From positions 248,001 through 312,000 of the forward strand of contig PMSV01000024.1 of NCBI GenBank assembly GCA_003168265.1: 64,000 bases of DNA, in the 5' to 3' direction. The DNA is from Chitinophagaceae bacterium (GTDB taxonomy: Bacteria; Bacteroidota; Bacteroidia; Chitinophagales; Chitinophagaceae). The position numbers and the translations under genes are program-made. This document shows positions 41,654 to 50,730 of this stretch, one piece after another. The first letter of the stretch is position 1, and each line of letters opens with the position of its first letter. The notes below the pieces were generated by a model. It worked only from the letters and a program-made list of their open reading frames with translations. It was not told the DNA's origin and ran no database searches.

Positions 41654-44590
41654 TTAGTGTATTCCCATTGCCTGGTAAATCAATTCCATGATCCCGCCCC
41701 TCACACTCAGCGTGGAGATTTTTGAATTTTCGCTCGTGGGGTTGACCCTGTTGGAGAGAAAAACATAAACAAGATTGTATTTGGGGTCGACCCAAACACA
41801 GGTGCCAGTAAATCCGGTATGCCCAAAAGTCCTGGGAGAAGCCGAAATGCAGGGATAGGGCTCTTTCAGTGATGCATTGTTCCTTTCAGGTTTGTCGAAA
41901 CCCAGACCTCTGCGGCTGATAGCTGTCTGATAATCCGTGAACTCATCAATTGTTTCCTTCTTCAGGAATCTAATTCCATTCATCTCTCCTCCGTTCAGGA
42001 GCAACTGTTCCAGCACGGCAAGGTCATAGGCATCGCTAAACAGGCCGGCATGGCCGGCCACCCCCCCGAATAAAGCAGAACCTGGATCATGCACATCTCC
42101 GCGTATCAATTGTTTGCGGAAAATTTGTTCGTTTTCCGTTGGGGCGATCCGGTTTAGTTGGAATCGGTTTCTTGGCAGGAATCCTGTGGTTTTCATGTCC
42201 AGGGGATCATAAAAGGTTTTTTTGACATAGGCATCCAGGGTCATGCCACTCAGGGATTCCACGATTTTCCCCATGAAAATGAAATCATTGTCGCTATACA
42301 CGTATTTTTTGGCTGTATCGACCGGGCTGCTCAAAATCCGGGAATAGATCGTGTCCAGCCAATCAGTCCGCATATATAAATTCTCGGCGACCCGCACCCG
42401 GTGCAGGCTGTCTGATTTCCAGGAATAAATGGAAAGAATCGGAGCCCCGGCCTTGTTGCTGTCAATGGTTTCCTTGTAAAAGGGAATAAAGGCCTTGAGC
42501 CCTGCCTGATGGAGCATAATATCCCTGATCCTCAGCCCCTCCTTGTTACTCCCCCTGACCCAGGGCAAATAATCTCCTAAGGTCTTCCCCATATCCAGTT
42601 TCCCTTTATCATAGAGTTTCATTACGGCCATGGTGGTCGCGCAGATCTTCGTGACCGATGCCAGGTCATAAATGGTTTCCGGGTAGACCAATTCGCGGTT
42701 ATCATAAGAGAGGTGTCCAAATGCCTTATCATAAACCACATTCCCATCCCTTGCCACCAGGACCACGCAACCGGGAAATGCTTCCTTTGCAATAGCGGCT
42801 TTGCAAACCGAATCGATCAGGGATAGTTTTTCCAGATTAAAATCCTCTGACATGGCAGGCGCAATCGGAAGCAAACCTTTTCCTGCCACAATTCCTTCCC
42901 CTGCTTTTAAATTGGAGTCAATAGTCACTGGCGATCTGCCATGTGGGTTGAATTTTCCGTTGAGCAGGTCTGCTGCCACATCCTGTGTAATATCATCGTC
43001 TTCATAACAGGCAACCAGAGTCCTGTCCTGGCTGAAATTTTTTATGGCATAGGGATTACCAAATACAAAGGTTATGGCCTTAAATTGTTCATGTAATTGT
43101 CCGAGCAGCCAGATGGAAGCGGGACTCAAACCAAACTGGTTGGCCGGGAAACGATGGTAATTATGCAGCCCGACGATAACCGCGTCATAACGGCCCTTCA
43201 TCAATTGTAATAAGGCTGCCGCCTTGCCGCTGTCAAGTGAATAATCGAAAAAGAATTCATGCGCATGATAGTCACGGCTCATTCTTCGGGCAAATTCATT
43301 CTCAGCATTCAACCCAATACCGATATAGGCAACCCTTTTCGCGGGTTCCGCATAGAGGGGAAGCAGCTCCGGTTCGTTCCTGCGTAACACGGTAATGGCC
43401 GCTTCGCTCACCCTTTTGCGCATATCAGCAATATCCTTATTCAGGTCATCTGTGAGGTTGTCCAGTTTGACAGGGGAAAGATTGGCCAGTCCGTATTCGT
43501 ATTTGGCCATCAGCACCCTTTTGACATGGGCATTGATATCTTTCCACTTCAATCTTTTATCCGCCAGCGCTTCTTTGATCTTCATGACAACGGTGTCCAC
43601 ATTTCCAGGAAGACAGAGCATGTCATTTCCCGCAATCAGGGAGAGCACGGCGGCTTCGCCGTTGGGAAAATATTTTGAAACCCCTTTCATTTCCAAAGCG
43701 TCCGTGAATCTAAGCCCGTCATATTTCAATTTCTTCTTCAGCAATTTGGTAACATTCTTATAGGAGAGGGAAGTGGCCAGGTTCGGCGTATTATCTATAG
43801 CGGGAATATAAAGATGGGCGATCATGACGGAGCCCACGCCGGCCTGGAATAAGGCTTTGAAGGGAACTAGTTCGAGAGTATCCATCGCTTTGACACTTTT
43901 GGAAATCAACGGCAGATCAAGATGAGAATCTACGGAGACATCCCCGTGTCCCGGAAAATGTTTGGCGCAGGCCATGACGCCTCCGTCCTGGAGTGCCTTC
44001 ATATATTGCAATGCATTAACAGTCACTGCCTGCTTGTCCTCCCCGAAGGAGCGGTCATTAATAATCGGATTATCAGGGTTGTTATTTATATCTGCTACCG
44101 GAGCATAGTCGACCTGAATGCCCAAACGCCTGCATTGAGCAGCAACTACACGGCCATATTGATAAACCAATTCAGGGTCATGAGCAGCACCAAGCGTCAT
44201 TTGCCTCGGCAGGCCCTGCACGCTGTCCATCCTCATGCCAACCCCATTTTCCGCATCGATGGAGATGATGATCGGGGTCCTGGCAAGGCTCTGGAAATAG
44301 TTGATATATCGAGCCTGTGTAATGGGTCCTCCCTGAAAAAGGCAGATTCCACCGATATCGTATTTTTTGACGGCATCCTCCACATCCTTCTCATAAAAAC
44401 TCACTTTTCGGGTGGCAGGATCGATGGAAGAAAGTCTTACGATGATCAATTGTCCGATTTTTTGCTCGTCGCTCAGGGTTTTGAATGAGCTGTCCACCCA
44501 TTCTTTGGCTGTTAACCGGGTTTGAGATAAGGCCGACCCTTCAAAAAAAAGCAGCATGCCGATAACAAAGGGAAAGACTTTCATTGACAT
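41654..44590 (-). CDS. GH3 beta-N-acetylhexosaminidase fused to a serine beta-lactamase-like domain
   Basis: 978 residues from the ATG at 44590 (MSMKVFPFVIGMLLFFEG, signal peptide to about residue 22). Domain 1 is a NagZ-type GH3: GGICLFQGGP, the catalytic dyad region ACAKHFPGHGDVSVDSHLD (near residue 210) and the nucleophile Asp in RFTDALEMKG (about 297), then a GH3 C-domain. Domain 2 (about 595-975) is a serine hydrolase of the class C beta-lactamase/PBP type: nucleophile SVTK (Ser645), YSDN and HTGFTGT (KTG-like). Both domains act on peptidoglycan-like substrates, so it is a periplasmic cell-wall hydrolase. Fusions of this kind are recurrent in Bacteroidota (recollection). It lies divergent from mutL. 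Confidence 0.88.
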   Translation of the reverse strand: MSMKVFPFVIGMLLFFEGSALSQTRLTAKEWVDSSFKTLSDEQKIGQLIIVRLSSIDPATRKVSFYEKDVEDAVKKYDIGGICLFQGGPITQARYINYFQSLARTPIIISIDAENGVGMRMDSVQGLPRQMTLGAAHDPELVYQYGRVVAAQCRRLGIQVDYAPVADINNNPDNPIINDRSFGEDKQAVTVNALQYMKALQDGGVMACAKHFPGHGDVSVDSHLDLPLISKSVKAMDTLELVPFKALFQAGVGSVMIAHLYIPAIDNTPNLATSLSYKNVTKLLKKKLKYDGLRFTDALEMKGVSKYFPNGEAAVLSLIAGNDMLCLPGNVDTVVMKIKEALADKRLKWKDINAHVKRVLMAKYEYGLANLSPVKLDNLTDDLNKDIADMRKRVSEAAITVLRRNEPELLPLYAEPAKRVAYIGIGLNAENEFARRMSRDYHAHEFFFDYSLDSGKAAALLQLMKGRYDAVIVGLHNYHRFPANQFGLSPASIWLLGQLHEQFKAITFVFGNPYAIKNFSQDRTLVACYEDDDITQDVAADLLNGKFNPHGRSPVTIDSNLKAGEGIVAGKGLLPIAPAMSEDFNLEKLSLIDSVCKAAIAKEAFPGCVVLVARDGNVVYDKAFGHLSYDNRELVYPETIYDLASVTKICATTMAVMKLYDKGKLDMGKTLGDYLPWVRGSNKEGLRIRDIMLHQAGLKAFIPFYKETIDSNKAGAPILSIYSWKSDSLHRVRVAENLYMRTDWLDTIYSRILSSPVDTAKKYVYSDNDFIFMGKIVESLSGMTLDAYVKKTFYDPLDMKTTGFLPRNRFQLNRIAPTENEQIFRKQLIRGDVHDPGSALFGGVAGHAGLFSDAYDLAVLEQLLLNGGEMNGIRFLKKETIDEFTDYQTAISRRGLGFDKPERNNASLKEPYPCISASPRTFGHTGFTGTCVWVDPKYNLVYVFLSNRVNPTSENSKISTLSVRGGIMELIYQAMGIH

Positions 44591-44645
44591 GGTTTTACAC
44601 AAATTAAGAAGTTTACCAGACAAAACTTACCAATCCCAATTCGCC

Positions 44646-44653
44646 TAAATTTG
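44646..44653 (+). promoter_or_regulatory. mutL -7 promoter box
   Basis: TAAATTTG, exact TAnnTTTG. The TTG listed as start in the ORF track (44651) is part of this box, so translation must begin downstream, at the TTG at 44672. Confidence 0.55.
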
Positions 44654-44671
44654 TCCAAAATACCGAATCGC

Positions 44672-46519
44672 TTGACAGATACCATTCATTTATTGCCAGA
44701 TCATATTGCTAACCAGATCGCAGCCGGCGAGGTCATTCAAAGGCCCGCCAGCGCGGTAAAAGAATTGTTGGAGAATGCCGTGGACGCGGGCGCAACGGAA
44801 ATAAAACTGATCTTCAGCGATGCGGGAAAGGCACTCGTGCAGGTGATCGACAACGGAAAAGGAATGAGTGAAGGCGATGCCCGAATGGCATTCGAACGTC
44901 ATGCCACTTCCAAGATCAGCAATATCGAAGACCTGTTTCGTATCCGGACCATGGGATTCCGGGGAGAGGCCCTGGCATCCATCGCCGCTGTTGCACGAGT
45001 CGAAATGAAAACCCGGAAGGCGGATGAAGAAACCGGTATCTATATAGAAATAGAAAACAGCCTGATCCGTAAGAAAGAGGCTGTTGCCAGTCCGCCAGGA
45101 ACCAATATTGCGATGAAGAACCTTTTTTTCAGCGTTCCGGCAAGAAGAAATTTTCTCAAAAGCCCGGCAACCGAAACCAGGCATATCATTGAAGAATTAT
45201 TCCGGGTGGCGCTCGCCTTTCCGGGGATATTTTTTTCTGCCAACAACAACGGCCAGGAAATATTCCACCTCGAGAAGGGAACCCTGAAACAGAGAATAGT
45301 CCAATTGATGGGAGACCAGGTGAATGCAAGACTGGTTACCGTTCAGGAAAATACCAACTATCTTAACATCTATGGGTTTGTAGGCAAACCGGATACGGCA
45401 AAAAGGACCAGGGGAGACCAGTATTTCTTTGTAAACAATCGCTATATCCGCAGCCCTTACCTGAATCATGCCGTCATGAATGCCTACCAGCAAATGATTC
45501 CCGCAGACTGCTATCCGCTCTATGTTTTGTTCATCGAACTGGACCCCGCACAGATCGATATCAATGTACATCCCACAAAACAAGAGATCAAATTCGAGGA
45601 TGAGAAGATTCTCTACGCTTTTGTAAATGCTGCTGTAAAGCATGCCCTGGCCCAATTCAGTATTACACCTACCCTGGACTTTGACCTTGATCCGAACATT
45701 CAGGGTCTCGATGCGATCAGCAAGCCCTTTACCGATGAAAAAAGAGCGGCTGCTGCATCCGGCTCCCTGTACAAGACATTCACTCAGAAAAACCAGGCTC
45801 ATTTTATTGAAACTGATAAAAAAAGCGACCTCAGACATTGGAGAGATTTTTATGAATCCTATGGTCCCGGGAAAACAGAGAAACCGGAGTTTGAAATAAC
45901 CGGCACCGTTGAGACAGCACCTTCCTTCGCCGAAGGGTTTATCGTAAATCTTCCCGAGAATCAGTCCTTCCACCAATTGCTACGGATCTATATCCTTGTC
46001 ACCACGGAATCCGGCTTCCTGCTCGTTCACCAACAAAGAGCTCATGAAAGGATACTCTATGAGCGTTATCAAACCGTAAACAAAAGCAGGCCGATGACTG
46101 TGCAATCCAGTTTGTTTCCGGTGACCATTAACCTGTCCGTGCAGGACGCCGTCCTGCTGGAAGATATTAGCGATGACCTCAGGGAATTCGGCTTTCTCAT
46201 CGAACCATTTGGCAAGAACGCATTTATCATTCAGGGAACCCCGGCAGACACAATAAGCGGGAATGAAAAAGCAGTAGTGGAGAACCTGTTGGAACAATTC
46301 AAACATTATAGCAGCGACCTGAAATTCCCGAAAAGGGAAAAACTGATCCGGAGCCTGGCCTGGCAACAAGCCGTGAAAAGCGGCACGCAACTTTCCGAAA
46401 AGGAAATGCAGGCACTTATATCGGATTTGTTTCAATGCAGCCAGCCGAATATCGCCCCGAATGGAAGACCAGCACTCATAAATATTTCCGAAGAATGGCT
46501 CGAAAAATTATTCAGATAG
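44672..46519 (+). CDS. mutL: DNA mismatch repair protein MutL
   Basis: 615 residues from the TTG at 44672, giving MTDTIHLLPDHIANQIAAGE; the track start at 44651 overlaps the promoter box. GHKL ATPase: ELLENAVDAGATEIKL, VIDNGKGMSEGD, TMGFRGEALASIAAV. The C-terminal dimerisation domain lacks the MutL endonuclease metal sites: HQQRAHERILYE replaces DQHA-x2-E-x4-E, AWQQAV replaces ACH-AV and APNGRP replaces CPHGRP. So it is predicted not to nick DNA by itself. It couples MutS recognition to downstream repair. Its stop TAG abuts the stop of the T9SS gene on the other strand with no gap. Confidence 0.93.
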   Translation: MTDTIHLLPDHIANQIAAGEVIQRPASAVKELLENAVDAGATEIKLIFSDAGKALVQVIDNGKGMSEGDARMAFERHATSKISNIEDLFRIRTMGFRGEALASIAAVARVEMKTRKADEETGIYIEIENSLIRKKEAVASPPGTNIAMKNLFFSVPARRNFLKSPATETRHIIEELFRVALAFPGIFFSANNNGQEIFHLEKGTLKQRIVQLMGDQVNARLVTVQENTNYLNIYGFVGKPDTAKRTRGDQYFFVNNRYIRSPYLNHAVMNAYQQMIPADCYPLYVLFIELDPAQIDINVHPTKQEIKFEDEKILYAFVNAAVKHALAQFSITPTLDFDLDPNIQGLDAISKPFTDEKRAAAASGSLYKTFTQKNQAHFIETDKKSDLRHWRDFYESYGPGKTEKPEFEITGTVETAPSFAEGFIVNLPENQSFHQLLRIYILVTTESGFLLVHQQRAHERILYERYQTVNKSRPMTVQSSLFPVTINLSVQDAVLLEDISDDLREFGFLIEPFGKNAFIIQGTPADTISGNEKAVVENLLEQFKHYSSDLKFPKREKLIRSLAWQQAVKSGTQLSEKEMQALISDLFQCSQPNIAPNGRPALINISEEWLEKLFR

Positions 46520-47938
46520 CTACATTTTTTGGAACCTGCTGTTATGGATATTCAGCCCATCATTAATTCGGATATAATAAACCCCTGAAGGCAGTTTTTG
46601 AACCGGGAGGACCAATTGGTTATTCCCCGGCATCCCTCCGTATTTTTTAGAGATCACAAAATTCCCGACAGCATTGTAAACATCAATGGTCACACTGGAA
46701 TAGTTTGTCAAACTAATCACGATATTCAGATGATCAGTCGCCGGGCTTGGATATACCGGAATTTGCATTATCGAATTCGTATTGGGTGGAGAGACGATGA
46801 GATTAGGCGAAACGATATAAAGGTTTTGCCATCCTGAGCTTGCTTGGCATCCCGATTGAGTGATTGTAGTTGCATTTATGGTATAAAAGCCGGTATCCGG
46901 AAATGAATAGATCGGATTGATACCTGTTAGTGTAACAATGTCTGCGGAATCTTTTGGAATGAACGTTGCACTGTTAGCCGCATAACCTTTTACAATACTC
47001 CATTGAACAGAATCCTGGTTGGTAGCACCGGCAACCAAGAGTGTAAAAGCACCCGTTTTCCCGGATATAGGGCTGAAACTGATACTTACAGCGCAACTGT
47101 CCGAATCGTTGGGCCCAGTCGATCCTTCTGGCACAATGAGAGTTAACGTACTTGTTGAAGAGCAGAGTATTCCTAATCCGGATGCTGTTGTTTCTGTCAG
47201 GGTAATTGTATAGGTTCCGGTATCCTCGTAAATATGAGTTGGATTTTCAACGGAGGAAGTCGTGCCATCTCCAAATGACCATAGAAAACTTCCTATTGGT
47301 CCTGTCCCCATATCGGAAAAATTGAACAGATAGGGATTGGCGGTGGAGGGGCTTGCAGTAAAAGCCGCATGTATTGGGCAGGTATCAGCAACAGTAATAC
47401 TAATGCTGTTGCAAATACTGGAACTGCAACCAGAGCTAGTGGTCAAATTTTCACAAACTGAATAGGTTCCCAGCCTTGGAAAAACATAGGTTAAGCTTTG
47501 GCCCTGACCAACCGAAGTGTCATTGACCGTCCAGGTCGCATTCAAAAAATTGGAGCCAACTATTACCGATGCATCTTCGAAAAAATATTCATCTGCCAAG
47601 ACTGAATCCGAAAAACTATTAAAAGCTGCCGAACAGGAGGGAGTAAACTGCAATTGAATGATTTGAGTAACGGTATCCGAACAATAACCGGAATCCGTTA
47701 CTATATGACGTACTGTATAGGTCCCAGGCTGGCTGTAATTATGTGAGGTATAACTGAATTGGCCCGTCGTTCCATCTCCGAAATTCCAGTAGGACTTTCC
47801 GGTCTGGATGCTATCGATCGAATTGAAATATACCAGGCTGTTTTGAATCGTGTATCCAAATGCCGCATTGCAATTTTGCGCTAGCGCTGCATGATGCATC
47901 AGGAAGACCGGAACCAGGATAAGTAAATGTTTTTTCAT
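46520..47938 (-). CDS. Secreted PKD-repeat protein with T9SS sorting domain
   Basis: 472 residues. Signal peptide about 1-20 (HLLILVPVFLMHHAALAQ). PKD domains: YWNFGDGTTGQFSYTSHNYS and a second with SFLWSFGDGTTSSVENPTHIY near residues 200-250, plus one or two weaker units. C-terminal type A sorting domain: IPVYPSPATDHLNIVIS and SGVYYIRINDG. Exported through T9SS and probably displayed on the surface. Function of the cargo unknown. It abuts mutL tail to tail; the TAGCTA at the junction contains both stop codons. Confidence 0.85.
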   Translation of the reverse strand: MKKHLLILVPVFLMHHAALAQNCNAAFGYTIQNSLVYFNSIDSIQTGKSYWNFGDGTTGQFSYTSHNYSQPGTYTVRHIVTDSGYCSDTVTQIIQLQFTPSCSAAFNSFSDSVLADEYFFEDASVIVGSNFLNATWTVNDTSVGQGQSLTYVFPRLGTYSVCENLTTSSGCSSSICNSISITVADTCPIHAAFTASPSTANPYLFNFSDMGTGPIGSFLWSFGDGTTSSVENPTHIYEDTGTYTITLTETTASGLGILCSSTSTLTLIVPEGSTGPNDSDSCAVSISFSPISGKTGAFTLLVAGATNQDSVQWSIVKGYAANSATFIPKDSADIVTLTGINPIYSFPDTGFYTINATTITQSGCQASSGWQNLYIVSPNLIVSPPNTNSIMQIPVYPSPATDHLNIVISLTNYSSVTIDVYNAVGNFVISKKYGGMPGNNQLVLPVQKLPSGVYYIRINDGLNIHNSRFQKM

Positions 47939-48168
47939 AGACCACTCGTTGAATTAAACCAATTATAATGTGGGTCTCAGAAGCATGCTAAAGCTACAAA
48001 TTCAGAGAGCATTCACCAAATTAAAGCGGATTGATCACTGGTAAAGGAAAGGAAACAAATCATTTTAGGAAATGGCGATGAAAAAATATGGATGCGATTT
48101 TGAAATCTTCCGAAAATTTTCCCAGAGGATTGCTGTTTTTAATAGCTGGAGCTAGCTCTATGACTTTT

Positions 48169-49485
48169 CTAATATTTTGCACGCAACATGTCCACATACC
48201 TCGCCATGGCATCTCTAACCGCCGATCCTGAACCATTATAATTGTTGACTAATATTGAAAATAACAAAAGATGCTTATTATCGGTATAGAGGTACCCGCT
48301 TAACGCAGCTACCCCACCCAAACTGCCGGTCTTTGCATAGAGATATCCGCTGTCCTGTTTGTATCGGCTTCCGAGTGTGCCTTCTCCCCCGGTGGCGAGT
48401 AACCTTTTCATACGGTCAATGCCGAACTCATCCTTTAACCGGTTCAATATCCAGATAAAATCCATTGGGGTAAATAGGTCGGACCGGCTCAATCCGCAAC
48501 CGTCGACCCAACTAGGTTTTTGAGGCAATCCTGTGAGATCGGTTTTGAGCAGGGTATCGATGATCCTTTCATCGTTCATCAGGCCAAGCACCCTGTTGCT
48601 GACCATCAGCAGGGTTTGTTCGGCAAAAAAATTATCGCTTCGATGCATCATGGGCCGGTACATGGAGTCGCTGGGTCTTGATTTAATCGAATGATAATTC
48701 GATTCGGGCGGAAAATTCCTGCCTGGTATTATATTAATGGCTAAGGAGTCGCTGAGCAGTTTCATGGCGGTTTCCGCTCCATGGGTTACAAAGGGAACCT
48801 GCACGATCCTTTGCTTTTCTCCGCTGGTTTGAATGCTGAAACGGTTTTCGGATAAATCCCTCCTGACAGTGAAACGTTTTAAGGGTGAATCAATATTCAA
48901 CTGAATATTCCAGTTGGCCTGTGGTTTGGGTAAGACCTGAAGTGTTCCATCATTCAGTCTTGTCTGCTCCCAGGTGACCAGGTTGCCGAATACGGGCAAA
49001 GGACTCCTCTCGGGCATATAGTCATCATTATAATCGTCCCAGCCCCAGCCCCGGCCCAGAGCATTTTCTTTCCAGATCTTGTCAAAGAGATAGATCTTCT
49101 TTTTTACCTGTTTAAGCCAATCGATCACCGGCTGGTCGGTATAATCCGGATGAAGAAGGGTGGGATCGCCAGTAGGATAGAGATAGATCGCTGTATCATC
49201 CTCCTGGTAACGCATTCCTTCCAGGGAATCACCAAGATATTTTAACCCGGCATAGAGCGAAAAGAGTTTGGTGTTACTTGCGGGAGTGAAATATTTGCCG
49301 GCCTGGAATTCTTGCAAGGTTTTATTATCCGTTGCATCATAGACTGATATTCCGATATGGGCCGAGAGAGTGGAAGAATCCCGGAGCAATCCCTCATAGT
49401 CTGGTATGATTGCTTTTTTCTGAACGGAACAGGAAAAGAAAATAATCGGCCAGCCGATCAAGAAAATAAAAATTCGGAAACGCAT
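48169..49485 (-). CDS. D-alanyl-D-alanine carboxypeptidase/endopeptidase, PBP4 (DacB) type
   Basis: 438 residues from the ATG at 49485 (MRFRIFIFLIGWPIIFFSC), with a lipobox at FFSC so it is probably a lipoprotein. Penicillin-binding motifs in order: YFTPASNTKLFSL (SxxK), MHRSDNFFAEQTL (SxN) and LYAKTGSLGGVAAL (KTG). PBP4 trims or cross-links peptidoglycan peptides in the periplasm. It begins 13 bases after the arginase-like gene and is probably co-transcribed. The ORF start at 49554 adds 23 residues inside the upstream gene and is not used. Confidence 0.9.
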   Translation of the reverse strand: MRFRIFIFLIGWPIIFFSCSVQKKAIIPDYEGLLRDSSTLSAHIGISVYDATDNKTLQEFQAGKYFTPASNTKLFSLYAGLKYLGDSLEGMRYQEDDTAIYLYPTGDPTLLHPDYTDQPVIDWLKQVKKKIYLFDKIWKENALGRGWGWDDYNDDYMPERSPLPVFGNLVTWEQTRLNDGTLQVLPKPQANWNIQLNIDSPLKRFTVRRDLSENRFSIQTSGEKQRIVQVPFVTHGAETAMKLLSDSLAINIIPGRNFPPESNYHSIKSRPSDSMYRPMMHRSDNFFAEQTLLMVSNRVLGLMNDERIIDTLLKTDLTGLPQKPSWVDGCGLSRSDLFTPMDFIWILNRLKDEFGIDRMKRLLATGGEGTLGSRYKQDSGYLYAKTGSLGGVAALSGYLYTDNKHLLLFSILVNNYNGSGSAVRDAMARYVDMLRAKY

Positions 49486-49498
49486 TTGTTTTTTTTTA

Positions 49499-50638
49499 TC
49501 AAACCCTCTCCTGTGCCCGGAGCCAGCGTTCCGGAATCTCATTGCTGCTTGCAAGCAGATAATCCTTGTAGGAGCAGGCGATATAATTCTTGTCAGGCAA
49601 CTGCATCCACCAGCGATTGGTCTTCCTGCTCTTTAAGAAAACGGTTTCTACTTCGGCAAAAGCGGTATGATACTCAGTAAATGAATCCCGGTCATCGAGG
49701 CCTGCTTCCCGCTGTCCCCGGCTCTTTCCGTCGATAAGATACCAGATCATATGACTGATCTGTTTGGCGGTGAGATCCTGAACATCCAGATCGGGTCGGT
49801 AACCATAGATGCCAATGGTATTGACATGGGGACTCAATCCGGCAAAACGCATCAGGGAGCATGCTTCTTCCCCATTGAAGCCATTGGGAGAAAAATGGTT
49901 TGCCGGAGCATAGGCATGGGCGATGGCGCTGATATCTAAACTGAATAAGGAGGCATTGCGGATGACGGGTTCCATTTCCTCGATATTTTCCTTGACGCTG
50001 CCAACACGGAAACAATCGAATCGCAACTTATCCATGGTTTCGAGCATATGAGGATGAACATAAAAGCTTTGGAAACCGATATGACTATAATGCCGCACAT
50101 AATTGGGTTCGCTGGTCAGCATCTCCATCAGGAAAAAATCACTGCGATTCAGTGAATCGATGTCCAGATCGATCCTGGCATCCACTGATACGGCTTCGAT
50201 CACCCTTTTTTTATCGACATAATGCTGGTATTGGGCCAGGGTCAGGTCATGGGAACCCCCTAATACCAGCACGGTCTTGCCCAGATCAGTTAATTCAGAA
50301 ATTACGGTTTTCAAAGCCGCATAGGTATCCTGAACAGTAGCCCCCGTCTTAATATCACCGGCATCTGCTAATTGAATATCCTTATGCCAGTTATAGAGAT
50401 GGTAGAGTTGTTCCCGTATGGCCTGGGGAGCGGTTTTGCCCTTTGTGACATATCCGCCGCCCCTCGTATCCGGGCATCCGACCAGGATAAGGTCCTTTTC
50501 TATTAAATCAGGCAAAATTCCCTCTTCATGAACTTCAATGCTTTTCCCTATCTGGCCGTGTTTGTACAAATCTTTAACCGGTCTGTCCGCCAGTTGCACA
50601 GGTTCCAGAAAATCAATCAGGTTAAATAAATGGCTCAT
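49499..50638 (-). CDS. Arginase-fold protein with degenerate metal site (annotated as formimidoylglutamase in relatives)
   Basis: 379 residues of the ureohydrolase fold. Motif 1 is retained (VLVLGGSHDLTLAQ). Motif 2, usually DAHxD, reads SVDARIDLDID with His replaced by Arg. Motif 3, usually SxDVDxxDP, reads LFSLDISAIAHAYAP, losing the second Asp. Two of the ligands for the dinuclear Mn centre are therefore missing. Related Bacteroidota proteins (about 380 residues) are annotated formimidoylglutamase or arginase family (recollection), but catalysis is doubtful here. The N-terminal 65 residues and the C-terminal 80 have no known domain. It is immediately upstream of the PBP4 gene. Confidence 0.75.
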   Translation of the reverse strand: MSHLFNLIDFLEPVQLADRPVKDLYKHGQIGKSIEVHEEGILPDLIEKDLILVGCPDTRGGGYVTKGKTAPQAIREQLYHLYNWHKDIQLADAGDIKTGATVQDTYAALKTVISELTDLGKTVLVLGGSHDLTLAQYQHYVDKKRVIEAVSVDARIDLDIDSLNRSDFFLMEMLTSEPNYVRHYSHIGFQSFYVHPHMLETMDKLRFDCFRVGSVKENIEEMEPVIRNASLFSLDISAIAHAYAPANHFSPNGFNGEEACSLMRFAGLSPHVNTIGIYGYRPDLDVQDLTAKQISHMIWYLIDGKSRGQREAGLDDRDSFTEYHTAFAEVETVFLKSRKTNRWWMQLPDKNYIACSYKDYLLASSNEIPERWLRAQERV

Positions 50639-50730
50639 GAAATCTTATTTGGAACAAACATAGAAAAATAGGAATTCAGAACCGGCCTTTGTTTATGCAC
50701 AGCATCTGGAAATTAAAGATGAAACTGGCT

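Noticed and set aside
46516-46522. Abutting stop codons TAGCTA between mutL and the PKD gene as a special site
   Set aside because: Convergent genes with zero gap can arise by chance; the 6-base palindrome is too short to call a terminator.
48152-48161. GAGCTAGCTC palindrome beside the PBP4 stop codon
   Set aside because: A 10-bp perfect palindrome without U tract or promoter context; too weak to call a feature.
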